Shown one piece after another: positions 8,622-15,738 of a stretch of DNA of 50,708 nucleotides. The notes under the pieces are model-generated. The model saw only the letters and a list, made by a program, of their open reading frames with translations, had not been told where the DNA came from and did not search any database. Source of the stretch: Novosphingobium organovorum (GTDB lineage Bacteria > Pseudomonadota > Alphaproteobacteria > Sphingomonadales > Sphingomonadaceae). The position numbers and the translations under genes were made by a program. Numbering within the stretch: the stretch's first letter is position 1; each line of letters opens with the position of its first letter. The stretch covers positions 283-50,990 of the forward strand of contig NZ_JALHLF010000019.1 in NCBI RefSeq assembly GCF_022832435.1. The letters are read 5' to 3'.

Positions 8622-9029
8622 TCAGGCCGGATCGACCGGCCCACCGGCCTCGCGCCAGGCGGCAAAGCCGCCCGCGATATGGCTGACACGGGGCAGGCCC
8701 ATATCCTGCAACGTCGCCACCGCCAGAGCCGACCGCGCCGCAAGCTGGCAGAACAGGATCAGCGGGCGCCCCGGTTCGAAGTGTTCCAGATAGAAGCCCG
8801 AATTGGGATCGACGCGAAATTCCAGTGTGCCGCGCGGCACGTGCACCGCGCCCGGAATGCGCCCCGATGCGGCCAGTTCATGCGCCTCGCGCAGATCGAC
8901 GAAGAGCGCGTCGCCCTTCGCGCGGCGTGCGATCGCGGTTGCCACGTCGAGCGTTTCGATCCGCTCCATGGCCGCCGCAATCAGGCTCTCGACGCCCGTG
9001 ATCGCCCCTGCGGCGCGCTCACCATTCAC
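8622..9029 (-). CDS. Rhodanese-like sulfurtransferase
   Basis: This 135-aa single rhodanese domain has the active loop CQLAAR, which supplies the persulfide-forming Cys and the conserved Arg; the flanking VDLREAHELAASGRIPGAVHVP is typical CH2A motif sequence. It would move sulfane sulfur to a thiol acceptor in the cytoplasm. I chose the GTG at 9029, which overlaps the stop of the DUF2938 gene as GTGA, implying translational coupling; an ATG at 8969 (115 aa) is the alternative and would still keep the whole domain. Its link to a DUF2938 membrane protein and to thioredoxin genes points to thiol or sulfur redox balance. Confidence 0.82.
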   Translation of the reverse strand: MNGERAAGAITGVESLIAAAMERIETLDVATAIARRAKGDALFVDLREAHELAASGRIPGAVHVPRGTLEFRVDPNSGFYLEHFEPGRPLILFCQLAARSALAVATLQDMGLPRVSHIAGGFAAWREAGGPVDPA

Positions 9030-9520
9030 AGCAGCGCCGGGACGAGACGCGCCGTGCCGTACTCGGCGGCGGCAAAGACACCGTGCGCGACGATGAGATA
9101 GAGGATCGTCACCCCCTGGTTGGGCAACCGGGAGGCGAAGAAACCACCGCCCATCCCCGGAAATAGGATCACCAGGCCCGCCACCGTGCTGGCGATGAGG
9201 CCGATCACCACGAAGGGCGGCACGCTCGGCTGCGCGATGACGCCAGGGCCGAAAACCAGCGGGATGAGCAGCGCGTAGGCAAAGCCGATGCCGTAGTGGA
9301 ACGCCCACCCCAACGCCTTTTCGGCGCCACTGGGCGACGACGCATTCGCTCCATCGAGCACCAACTGTCCGCGCCCCAGCCCCGCCAGCCAGCGCCCGAC
9401 CATGCCCCAGTTGGTCGCCGGGAAGCCGATGACCTTTTCCAGCAACGTCACCCAGATATCGAGCGCGATGGTCGAGCCCAGCCCGACCAGAACGGTGAAC
9501 AGCAGTACGTCGTGCAGCAT
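9026..9520 (-). CDS. DUF2938 membrane protein (copy 1)
   Basis: This 164-aa protein has about four hydrophobic segments and the DUF2938 signature: NWGMVGRW near residue 40, KALGWAFHYGIGFAYALLIPLVFGPG, then GMGGGFFASRLPN. GAGGA upstream supports the ATG. The family has no established function that I know. It is co-transcribed with the rhodanese gene downstream, and a second family member lies at 12120-12593 on the other side of trxB/trxA, so the function may be tied to thiol/sulfur stress; that is inference from context only. Confidence 0.85.
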   Translation of the reverse strand: MLHDVLLFTVLVGLGSTIALDIWVTLLEKVIGFPATNWGMVGRWLAGLGRGQLVLDGANASSPSGAEKALGWAFHYGIGFAYALLIPLVFGPGVIAQPSVPPFVVIGLIASTVAGLVILFPGMGGGFFASRLPNQGVTILYLIVAHGVFAAAEYGTARLVPALL

Positions 9521-9546
9521 TTGGCGATTTTCCTCGGAGGCGTTGG

Positions 9547-10443
9547 TCAGGCGGGAATCGATTCGCGGATCGTCAGGCGCCGGATGGTTTCCAGAAACGT
9601 GGAAGGGTCCTCGCGCCGCCAGGCGACCGCGACCGCCAGCACCGGCGCGGGTTGTTCAAGGTCGATGATGCGAATGCCCGGCCGGGCGTCGCATTCCATC
9701 TGGTTGGCGATGAAGCTGACCCCGAGCCCCGCCTCCACGAGGCCCAGGCAACTGTCGGCCTCGTGGCAATCCTTCACCCGCGGTCGAAATCCGGCGATCG
9801 CGCAGCTGCGGATGATCTCGTCGTGAACGCCGGGATTGCGCATCCGGGGCGGGATGATGAACGTCTCGCTGGCGAACGCGGCCAGCGGGATTTCGCAGTT
9901 CGAAAGCTGGGCGAGGTGCGGATGATCGACCGGGATCGCAAGCCGCATCCGCTCTTCGTGGATCACGTGTACCTCAAGTTCGGGACTGGCAACAGGCGCC
10001 AGCAGGAACGCGACGTCGAGTTCGGCCGAGAGCAGCGCCTTGACCTGCGCGTCGGTCGCCAGTTCCTGCACCTCGACGTCGATATCGAGGTGCATTTCGC
10101 GAAACTGCCGGACGACTTGCGGAAACATCGTCTGCATGGCGAGCGGCACGACGCCGATCCCGAACCGACCGCTCTGCACGCCGATCGTATGGCGGACCTG
10201 GCGCTGCACGCGGTCGAAATGGGCAAGCAGTTCCTGGACTTCGCGGCGCAGGACCACGCCCGCGCTGGTGAGCGAGACGCGCCGGGTGGTGCGTTCGAAC
10301 AACCGGGCGCCGAGGCGATGTTCGAGCTGGGCGACCGTCTTGGTCACGACCGGCTGCGACATGTTGAGCCGTTCGGCCGCGCGCTTGAAACTGAGTGTCT
10401 CCGCCACGCAGTTGAAGCAGCGCAGCTCCTTGATTTCCATCAT
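9547..10443 (-). CDS. LysR-family regulator of the redox module
   Basis: This 298-aa LTTR has a winged HTH at about 4-60 (ELRCFNCVAETLSFKRAAERL, then SQPVVTKTVAQLEHRLGARLFERTTRR) and a periplasmic-binding-protein-like effector domain from about 90. Two adjacent ATG codons (10443 and 10440) could both serve as start. It is divergent from trxB and lies upstream of DUF2938 and rhodanese genes in the same direction. The palindromic sites at 8072-8093 and 10449-10468 predict control of trxB/trxA, of its own operon and of the AhpD-like gene. The effector is unknown; in OxyR-type LTTRs a Cys pair senses peroxide, but I see no clear equivalent pair here. Confidence 0.9.
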   Translation of the reverse strand: MMEIKELRCFNCVAETLSFKRAAERLNMSQPVVTKTVAQLEHRLGARLFERTTRRVSLTSAGVVLRREVQELLAHFDRVQRQVRHTIGVQSGRFGIGVVPLAMQTMFPQVVRQFREMHLDIDVEVQELATDAQVKALLSAELDVAFLLAPVASPELEVHVIHEERMRLAIPVDHPHLAQLSNCEIPLAAFASETFIIPPRMRNPGVHDEIIRSCAIAGFRPRVKDCHEADSCLGLVEAGLGVSFIANQMECDARPGIRIIDLEQPAPVLAVAVAWRREDPSTFLETIRRLTIRESIPA

Positions 10444-10448
10444 CTCTA

Positions 10449-10468
10449 TATTAATTCCATTTAGGAAT
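10449..10468. promoter_or_regulatory. LysR-type operator candidate in lysR/trxB divergent promoter
   Basis: ATTCC-ATTTA-GGAAT (10454-10468) is a perfect inverted repeat with 5-bp arms and 5-bp spacer, the usual LTTR box geometry. Bases 10449-10462 are identical to 8072-8085. It lies 6 bp upstream of the lysR start and about 60 bp upstream of the trxB ATG, in AT-rich DNA. It would allow autoregulation and trxB control from one site. Confidence 0.65.
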
Positions 10469-10527
10469 ATATAACAATTCTTTTATCGAACTAAACATTC
10501 GTTCATTTGGCGATATATCAAATTGCC

Positions 10528-11520
10528 ATGAGCAGCAACACATCGCACAGCAAAGTCCTGATCGTCGGCTCCGGCCCCGCCGGATACACCGCCGCGATCT
10601 ACGCCGCGCGCGCGGGCCTTGCGCCGATACTCGTCAGCGGGCTTGAGCCCGGTGGGCAGCTCACGATCACCACCGATGTCGAAAATTACCCCGGTTTTGC
10701 CGATCCGGTTCAGGGCCCCTGGCTGGTCGACCAGATGAAGGCCCAGGCCGAGCGGGTGGGAACCCGGTTCGTAAGCGACACGATCGCCTCGGTCGACCTG
10801 TCCGAGCGCCCCTTCCGCCTCGAAGGCGACGACGGCCACGTCTACACCGCCGACAGCCTGATCATCGCGACCGGCGCCAAGGCGCGCTGGCTCGGCCTGC
10901 CGAGCGAAACCGCGTTCATGGGGGGCGGGGTCTCGGCCTGCGCCACCTGCGACGGCTTCTTCTATCGCGGCAAGACCGTCATCGTGGTCGGCGGCGGCAA
11001 TACCGCGGTCGAGGAAGCCCTGTTTCTCGCCGGAATCGCGGCGAGCGTCGTCCTCGTCCACCGCCGCGACAGCCTGCGCGCGGAAAAAGTGCTGCAGGAG
11101 CGCCTCTTCGCGCATCCCGCCATCGAGGTAATCTGGAACGCGCGCGTGGAGGAAATCGTCGGCACGCAAGGTCCCCCGACCGTCACCGGCGTCGTCGCGC
11201 GCGATACCCGCGATGGTGCGCCGCGCCTGATCCCCGCCGATGGTGTCTTCGTCGCCATCGGCCACGCGCCCGCGACCGACATCTTCGCAGGGCAACTCGC
11301 AACCAAGCCGGGCGGCTATCTCAAGACCGCCCCCGACAGCACGGCGACCGACATTCCCGGTGTCTTTGCCGCAGGCGACGTCACCGACGACCAGTTCCGC
11401 CAGGCCATCACGGCGGCGGGACAGGGCTGCATGGCCGCGCTCGAAGCGGACCGCTTTCTGGCCGGCGCCCAGCCCCCCACGACCGCCCCCGCGGACGCTG
11501 GCGATCGCGCCGCGTCCTGA
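10528..11520 (+). CDS. trxB: Thioredoxin-disulfide reductase
   Basis: This 330-aa flavoenzyme reduces thioredoxin with NADPH. The FAD motif GSGPAGYTAA is at 14-23, the redox pair Cys138-A-T-Cys141 lies in SACATCDG, GGGNTAVEEAL begins the NADPH domain, and the C-terminal FAD motif is GVFAAGDVTDDQFRQAI. The length is normal for low-molecular-weight TrxR (about 320). The ATG at 10528 gives the usual N-terminus; an in-frame TTG at 10507 is possible, and neither has a strong ribosome site. trxA follows 30 bp downstream. Because the gene has its own LysR regulator, it may be an inducible second TrxR rather than the housekeeping copy. Confidence 0.93.
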   Translation: MSSNTSHSKVLIVGSGPAGYTAAIYAARAGLAPILVSGLEPGGQLTITTDVENYPGFADPVQGPWLVDQMKAQAERVGTRFVSDTIASVDLSERPFRLEGDDGHVYTADSLIIATGAKARWLGLPSETAFMGGGVSACATCDGFFYRGKTVIVVGGGNTAVEEALFLAGIAASVVLVHRRDSLRAEKVLQERLFAHPAIEVIWNARVEEIVGTQGPPTVTGVVARDTRDGAPRLIPADGVFVAIGHAPATDIFAGQLATKPGGYLKTAPDSTATDIPGVFAAGDVTDDQFRQAITAAGQGCMAALEADRFLAGAQPPTTAPADAGDRAAS

Positions 11521-11550
11521 CCCCACCCCATTCGCGAAAGGATCTTCCCC

Positions 11551-11874
11551 ATGGCCGATGTAAAAAGCCTCAACGCCGCCAGCTTCCCCGCATTTCTGGC
11601 CGACCACAGCAAGGTCAAGGTCGTGCGTTTCTGGGCTACCTGGTGCCGCCCGTGCACCATGCTCGAGCCCACCTACGAGGCACTCGCCGACGAACTGGCC
11701 GACATTGCCGACTTCGGCGAAGTCGATATCGACAAGGCGTCAGACGTCTCCGGCGCGCTCGGCATTCGCAGCGTGCCCACGGTTCTGGTCATCAAGGGCA
11801 CTACGGCGGTGGCCTCGATCGTCGGATCGAACGCCAAGTCGAGCTACCTCGAGGCGATCAGGAAGGCCGTCTGA
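11551..11874 (+). CDS. Thioredoxin with WCRPC active site
   Basis: This 107-aa thioredoxin has the active site W31-C32-R33-P34-C35, where nearly all classical thioredoxins have WCGPC. The cis-proline loop SVPT is present. AAAGGA upstream supports the ATG. It is in an operon with trxB, so it is probably that enzyme's partner. The Gly to Arg change next to the nucleophilic Cys should shift redox potential and partner choice, which fits a specialised electron donor (for example to the AhpD-like protein) rather than the general thioredoxin. Confidence 0.92.
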   Translation: MADVKSLNAASFPAFLADHSKVKVVRFWATWCRPCTMLEPTYEALADELADIADFGEVDIDKASDVSGALGIRSVPTVLVIKGTTAVASIVGSNAKSSYLEAIRKAV

Positions 11875-11992
11875 GCGCGGCTTTCCCGACCCAATTCGCA
11901 CCCGGCGCGCAGGCCGCCCATGAAACGGCCGACAGGGCGGACAAGATCTGCGCGGTGGGCAAGCTGGTGCGCTCCGCTGGCGTCGCGATCAC

Positions 11993-12030
11993 CAAGCAGG
12001 TCCATCTCGAACAAGCAGGTCCATCTCGAA
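11993..12030. repeat. 19-bp perfect tandem duplication
   Basis: CAAGCAGGTCCATCTCGAA occurs twice head to tail (11993-12011 and 12012-12030). It lies in the 245-bp non-coding stretch between the thioredoxin stop and the end of the second DUF2938 gene, in which I see no other gene or clear terminator. Confidence 0.9.
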
Positions 12031-12119
12031 CAGGCCATCGCCGGATCGGGCCGGGCGACGGCGCGCGCGCCTGCGTTCACGCTGGGATCGGTGGGTTCGT
12101 CGGATTCAGGGGTTCAGCT

Positions 12120-12593
12120 TCAGGCCAGGCACCAACCCGCGTAAAGCCCTGCACCGAATACCAGATGGGTGGAAACGGTGATCCAGAAGCCACGCCACGG
12201 CCTGGCCGCCCGCCACCCGAACAGCCCGCCGCCCAGCGCCGGTTTCATGAACAGCATCGGCGCGGCCAGGCTGACGAGCCCGAACAGCAGGGCGTTTGCC
12301 AACGTGGGGGCGAGCGCCGGGTCGATCACCCGCAGGCCCGCCAGATAGAGCGCGGCGTAGAGCAGTCCGACCGCGTAATGGAACGCCCAGCCGATCGCGT
12401 TCTCGTGCGCGACAGGCGGGCGGTTGCGCAAGCCGACGTCGATCAGGCGGCCATGGCGAAAACCACAGACCCACCGCCCCGCGCTCGCCCACGATCCGAC
12501 CGGCAGGCCGAACGCACGGCGCAGGAACACATGCCAGGCGTCCCCGGCCAGGGTCGCGACAAGGCCGGTGGCCACCACTTCGAATACGAGCAT
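12120..12593 (-). CDS. DUF2938 membrane protein (copy 2)
   Basis: This 157-aa predicted membrane protein is homologous to the product encoded at 9026-9520: shared features are SWASAGRWVCGFRHG, AIGWAFHYAVGLLYAALY and KPALGGGLFGWRAARP. The ATG at 12593 gives an MLVFEVV start similar to the MLHDVLL of copy 1; a GTG one codon earlier is possible. It overlaps the end of the MFS gene, so it is the last gene of the kinase-esterase-MFS operon. Two paralogs facing the trxB-trxA pair from both sides suggest duplication within this locus. Function is unknown. Confidence 0.84.
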   Translation of the reverse strand: MLVFEVVATGLVATLAGDAWHVFLRRAFGLPVGSWASAGRWVCGFRHGRLIDVGLRNRPPVAHENAIGWAFHYAVGLLYAALYLAGLRVIDPALAPTLANALLFGLVSLAAPMLFMKPALGGGLFGWRAARPWRGFWITVSTHLVFGAGLYAGWCLA

Positions 12594-13834
12594 CACGATA
12601 TTCCAGATTGAGCAGAAAGGGAGGCGGTCGCGACCGCCTTGGGCGCCTCAGCGCCCGGTAACTCCCGGCCGCGACGGCCGAGCAACACCAGCGCGATAAG
12701 CGCCATCACGCCGAGCGGCACGGCCAGCAGGCACACCACCTCCCAGCCGAACCGCATGAGGATATTGCCCGAGAGAAACGAGCCGACGGCAACGATGGAG
12801 AAGATCAGGAAATCGTTGAAAGCCTGAACCCGCGCGCTTTCGGCCGGCTCATGGCATTCCAGCACCATGCTCGAGGCTCCGGCGAAACCGAAGTTCCAGC
12901 CGATACCCAGCACCACCATCGACGCCAGGAACAGCGCGTTGGACGTTCCGACCAGCCCCAGCAGCGCCGAGCCCAGGGTGACGAGCAGCCCCAGCGCGGT
13001 AACCGGCATCGTGCCCCAGCGCGCGATCAGCCGTCCGGTCAGCAGGCTGGGCGCGTACATCGCCACGACGTGCCACTGCACCACCGCATTGGCCTGGCCC
13101 TGGGCGTGGCCGTGCAGGCGCATCGCCAGCGGCGCCGAGGTCATCAGGTAGTTCATCAGCAGATAGCTGACCGCGCCGCACACGATCGCGGCAAGAAAGC
13201 GCGGCTGACGCGCGATGGTGCCCAGTCCGCGCCCCTCGTCCGCCGCGCGCGAATGCAGGACCGGCAGCGGGGTGCGCGCGACGAACAGGCCGCAACCCGC
13301 GATGATCGCGGCCATCGTCAGGTACGTCGCAAGGAACGGAAAACGCGGCACGAGGCTCATCGTCCCGGTCGCCAGCCAACCGCCGCACAGCCCCGCAACG
13401 ATCCCGCCTGCAAGCACCGTGGCCACCGCACGCGGGCGCTGGTCGGCCGCCACGCACTGCGCAGCGACGAAACGGTACGACATCAGCACGGCCGCGTGGA
13501 CCCCCGACAGGAAGATCGCGACGCAGAACAGCGCGAAGGCGTGCAGTGCGATCGCCGCCGCGCCGAGCAGCCCCGCCAGCACGCCCGCCAGCTTGCCGAT
13601 CAGGAACACCGCAATCCGCCCGTGGCGCTGCGCCAGCGCGCCCGCAGGCAGCGTGGCGCTCGCCATGCCGACCATGAAGAAGGACACCGGCAGCGTCGCA
13701 AGGTCGGGGCTCGGCGCGAGATCGCGTCCGATGACTGCGCCAGTGGCGAAGACGATGGTCGCGCTCGATCCGGCCAGCGCCTGCACGAGGGCAAGGCGCC
13801 AGACCGAGCGGCCAAGGTGGTGCGGCGGGTTCAT
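12593..13834 (-). CDS. MFS transporter
   Basis: This 413-aa inner-membrane protein has about 12 hydrophobic segments and the general major facilitator loop between segments 2 and 3 (AGALAQRHGRIAVFLIGK). A highly polar C-terminal tail follows the last segment. I start it at the ATG at 13834 (MNPPHHLGRSVW); a longer reading frame upstream has no membrane-protein character. It lies 28 bp after the SGNH-hydrolase gene and overlaps the DUF2938 gene, so it belongs to the same operon. It may import or export products of the ethanolamine-conjugate pathway; direction and substrate are unknown. Confidence 0.85.
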   Translation of the reverse strand: MNPPHHLGRSVWRLALVQALAGSSATIVFATGAVIGRDLAPSPDLATLPVSFFMVGMASATLPAGALAQRHGRIAVFLIGKLAGVLAGLLGAAAIALHAFALFCVAIFLSGVHAAVLMSYRFVAAQCVAADQRPRAVATVLAGGIVAGLCGGWLATGTMSLVPRFPFLATYLTMAAIIAGCGLFVARTPLPVLHSRAADEGRGLGTIARQPRFLAAIVCGAVSYLLMNYLMTSAPLAMRLHGHAQGQANAVVQWHVVAMYAPSLLTGRLIARWGTMPVTALGLLVTLGSALLGLVGTSNALFLASMVVLGIGWNFGFAGASSMVLECHEPAESARVQAFNDFLIFSIVAVGSFLSGNILMRFGWEVVCLLAVPLGVMALIALVLLGRRGRELPGAEAPKAVATASLSAQSGIS

Positions 13835-13862
13835 CGGCACAGTCCTGTGCGCGGCAAGTCGG

Positions 13863-14528
13863 TCAGGCCAGGATTTCGCGGACCTTGTCGGCCATCGCGG
13901 CCCCCAGGACGGCGTTGGCCTGCGCCGAAAGGTGGATGCCGTCGCTGCCATCGGTGGTGATGACCTCTCCGGCGTCGAGGAAGTCGACCTTCAGGAACCG
14001 GGCGAGATCGCGATAGCCCTTGGCCAGGGCCTCGGTCTTGGCCTTGGCGCCCTCGAACATCGCGGCGAAGCAGGGATCGGGCATGGCGGCCAGCGCGGGC
14101 GGCGCGACGACGAGAACATGCGGCGCCGGGTAGACGCTGCCCACGCCCCCCGCGCTCGACAGCACCTGGCCGACCAGCACCGACATTCCGGTCACGATGT
14201 CGATCGGCTCGCGGCGGAAGACCGCCTTGGTGTCGTTCGTGCCGAGCATCAGGATGACGAGATCGAGCGGCAGGTGGCTGGCGACCGCCGTGGGAAGATA
14301 GGCGCTGCCATTCAGGCGCGGATCGGTGGGGTCGTCCTGGTTGGTGGTGCGCGCGTTGAGACCTTCCTCGATCACCGCGTAATCCTCCCCCAGGGCCTTG
14401 GCCATGACGCGGGTCCAGCGCGCATCGAGGCCGTAGCGGGTGGTCGGGACCGAGTCCGGATTGGGCACCCAGCCCCATGTCAGCGAATCCCCGAAGCACA
14501 TTATCGAATAGGGTGTCTGGCGGGTCAT
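13863..14528 (-). CDS. SGNH hydrolase, AcT-type arylesterase/acyltransferase
   Basis: This 221-aa protein matches the mycobacterial AcT/arylesterase type as I recall it: GDSL block CFGDSLTWGW with Ser15, NARTTNQDDPTDPRLNG, GTNDTK with oxyanion Asn98, and DGIH with Asp196 and His199. Every catalytic position is offset by exactly four from Ser11, Asn94, Asp192 and His195 of that enzyme. There is no signal peptide. GAGGA precedes the ATG at 14528. The AcT group is known for ester hydrolysis, perhydrolysis and acyl transfer in water. Here it follows a choline-kinase-like gene, so its natural substrate could be an acyl ester of an amino alcohol. Confidence 0.9.
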   Translation of the reverse strand: MTRQTPYSIMCFGDSLTWGWVPNPDSVPTTRYGLDARWTRVMAKALGEDYAVIEEGLNARTTNQDDPTDPRLNGSAYLPTAVASHLPLDLVILMLGTNDTKAVFRREPIDIVTGMSVLVGQVLSSAGGVGSVYPAPHVLVVAPPALAAMPDPCFAAMFEGAKAKTEALAKGYRDLARFLKVDFLDAGEVITTDGSDGIHLSAQANAVLGAAMADKVREILA

Positions 14529-14593
14529 GTATCGGTCCTCGAATGAAGGGCTTGGTGGGTAAAAGTCTTGGCGGGCGATAGTCGAGTGGCGTG

Positions 14594-15523
14594 TCAAACG
14601 GTGTCGAGCGCGCGTTCCCAGGCCGCCTCGCGCATCATGGCGCGGCCGTTGGCCGCGAGCCAGATCGAGTATTTGCGAAAATCGAACGCGATGTCGGAAG
14701 CCATCGACTGGAGCGCGGCCCACATCGCCCAGGACGTGCCCATCACCCCGCCGTAGAGCGTGACGCGGGCCAGGGCTCGGGGATCATCGGCGCCCACATA
14801 AGCCCTTGCAAAATCGCCATAGGCCGCGCGGTCGCAGGCCGCGAAGGCGATGTTGGCCATGTCCCACAGACGGTCGTTGTTGGCCGCGTATTCCCAGTCG
14901 ATGATCCGCACGTCACCGCTGTCGTTGACCATGAAATTGGCGATGTAGCTGTCGTTGTGGCAGGGACCCAGGTCGAGCCCGGCGCGCTCGATGGCCGCGC
15001 GCGCACGCGCGCACTGGGCAAGCAATTCGTCGAAATCGGGCGGCAGCGGGGCGTTGCCCGCGCGGCACAGCGCCAGCCGCTGGTCGAGCTGCTGGAAACC
15101 GGTGCGCGTCTCGGAGATCGGCGCGGCCTCATGCATCGCGCGGTAGTGCGCGACGAGCCGTGCGACGCGTTCGGCATCGAGCATGTCGTCGGTCGTGAAC
15201 CCGCGGTAGCCTTCGAGAAATTCGTAGACCTCCGCGCCCGGATCGGTGAAGCGCCACAGCAGCCGCGGGCCAACGCCCAGTTCGCCCGCCAGCATCGAGG
15301 CATCAAGCGAGGCTTCGCGGTTGATGAACGTCTCGGTCTTGGCGCCGTAAAGCTTGACGAAGACCGTGCGCCCCGGCGTGGTGGCGATCCAGTTGAGATT
15401 GGTGATGCCGCTGTTGAGGCGTTTGAAACGGGTTGCCGGACCGGCCAGGCCAGCCTGCTCGAGAACACGCTCGACATCGCGCTGCGCCGGGGTGCTTGCC
15501 GTGCCGAAGGGAATCTGGGTCAT
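14594..15523 (-). CDS. Choline/ethanolamine kinase-like phosphotransferase
   Basis: This 309-aa protein is of the aminoglycoside-phosphotransferase/choline-kinase fold. The nucleotide-binding lysine is in TVFVKLYG, the catalytic loop is H-N-D-S-Y-I-A-N (Brenner motif HxDxxxxN) and the metal-binding segment is RIIDWEYAANNDRLWDMAN, all typical of bacterial choline kinases (LicA-like). I start at the ATG at 15523 (MTQIPFG); the longer frame upstream runs through a 9-bp minisatellite and a terminator and is unlikely to be translated. It is the first gene of the operon with the esterase, MFS and DUF2938 genes. Ethanolamine, choline or a related amino alcohol is the probable substrate. Confidence 0.85.
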   Translation of the reverse strand: MTQIPFGTASTPAQRDVERVLEQAGLAGPATRFKRLNSGITNLNWIATTPGRTVFVKLYGAKTETFINREASLDASMLAGELGVGPRLLWRFTDPGAEVYEFLEGYRGFTTDDMLDAERVARLVAHYRAMHEAAPISETRTGFQQLDQRLALCRAGNAPLPPDFDELLAQCARARAAIERAGLDLGPCHNDSYIANFMVNDSGDVRIIDWEYAANNDRLWDMANIAFAACDRAAYGDFARAYVGADDPRALARVTLYGGVMGTSWAMWAALQSMASDIAFDFRKYSIWLAANGRAMMREAAWERALDTV

Positions 15524-15584
15524 CGCGGGGCCTGGTCCAAGAGTTCGGGACAGCGCAAGAGGTATCAGGACCGCATCGCGCTGT

Positions 15585-15618
15585 AAAAAGCGCCGGGAGC
15601 GAACAAGCCGCTCCCGGC
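15585..15618 (-). terminator. Strong Rho-independent terminator for receptor gene
   Basis: On the minus strand GCCGGGAGCG pairs perfectly with CGCTCCCGGC (10-bp stem, 15592-15601 with 15609-15618, 7-nt loop) and is followed a base later by TTTTT (15589-15585). It lies downstream of the TonB-dependent receptor at 15739-17949 and isolates it from the kinase gene that follows in the same direction. Confidence 0.9.
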
Positions 15619-15644
15619 TCAGGGTGGAACGGGAATTGCTGACT

Positions 15645-15698
15645 GTGTCAGGCGTGTCAGGCGCGTCAGGCGCGTCAGGCGCGTCAGGCGTCTCGGGC
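15645..15698. repeat. 9-bp minisatellite
   Basis: Five head-to-tail units of GYGTCAGGC (two GTGTCAGGC, three GCGTCAGGC; 15645-15689) and a degenerate sixth lie between the receptor stop and its terminator. On the minus strand they could read as Asp-Ala-Pro repeats, but the position ahead of a terminator argues for a non-coding 3' untranslated repeat. Confidence 0.9.
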
Positions 15699-15738
15699 GA
15701 CGGGCGTCGGGCCAGCGCCCGAAACGGCCTGACCAGGC

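Noticed and set aside
11875..12119. Possible small genes between thioredoxin and DUF2938 copy 2
   Set aside because: Frames of 70-80 codons on both strands run through a tandem duplication, lack ribosome sites and show no recognisable sequence.
15645..15698. Short direct repeats as a CRISPR array
   Set aside because: Units are 9 bp, contiguous and without unique spacers, and there are no cas genes in the window. The repeats at 11993, 19010 and 49151 fail for the same reasons.
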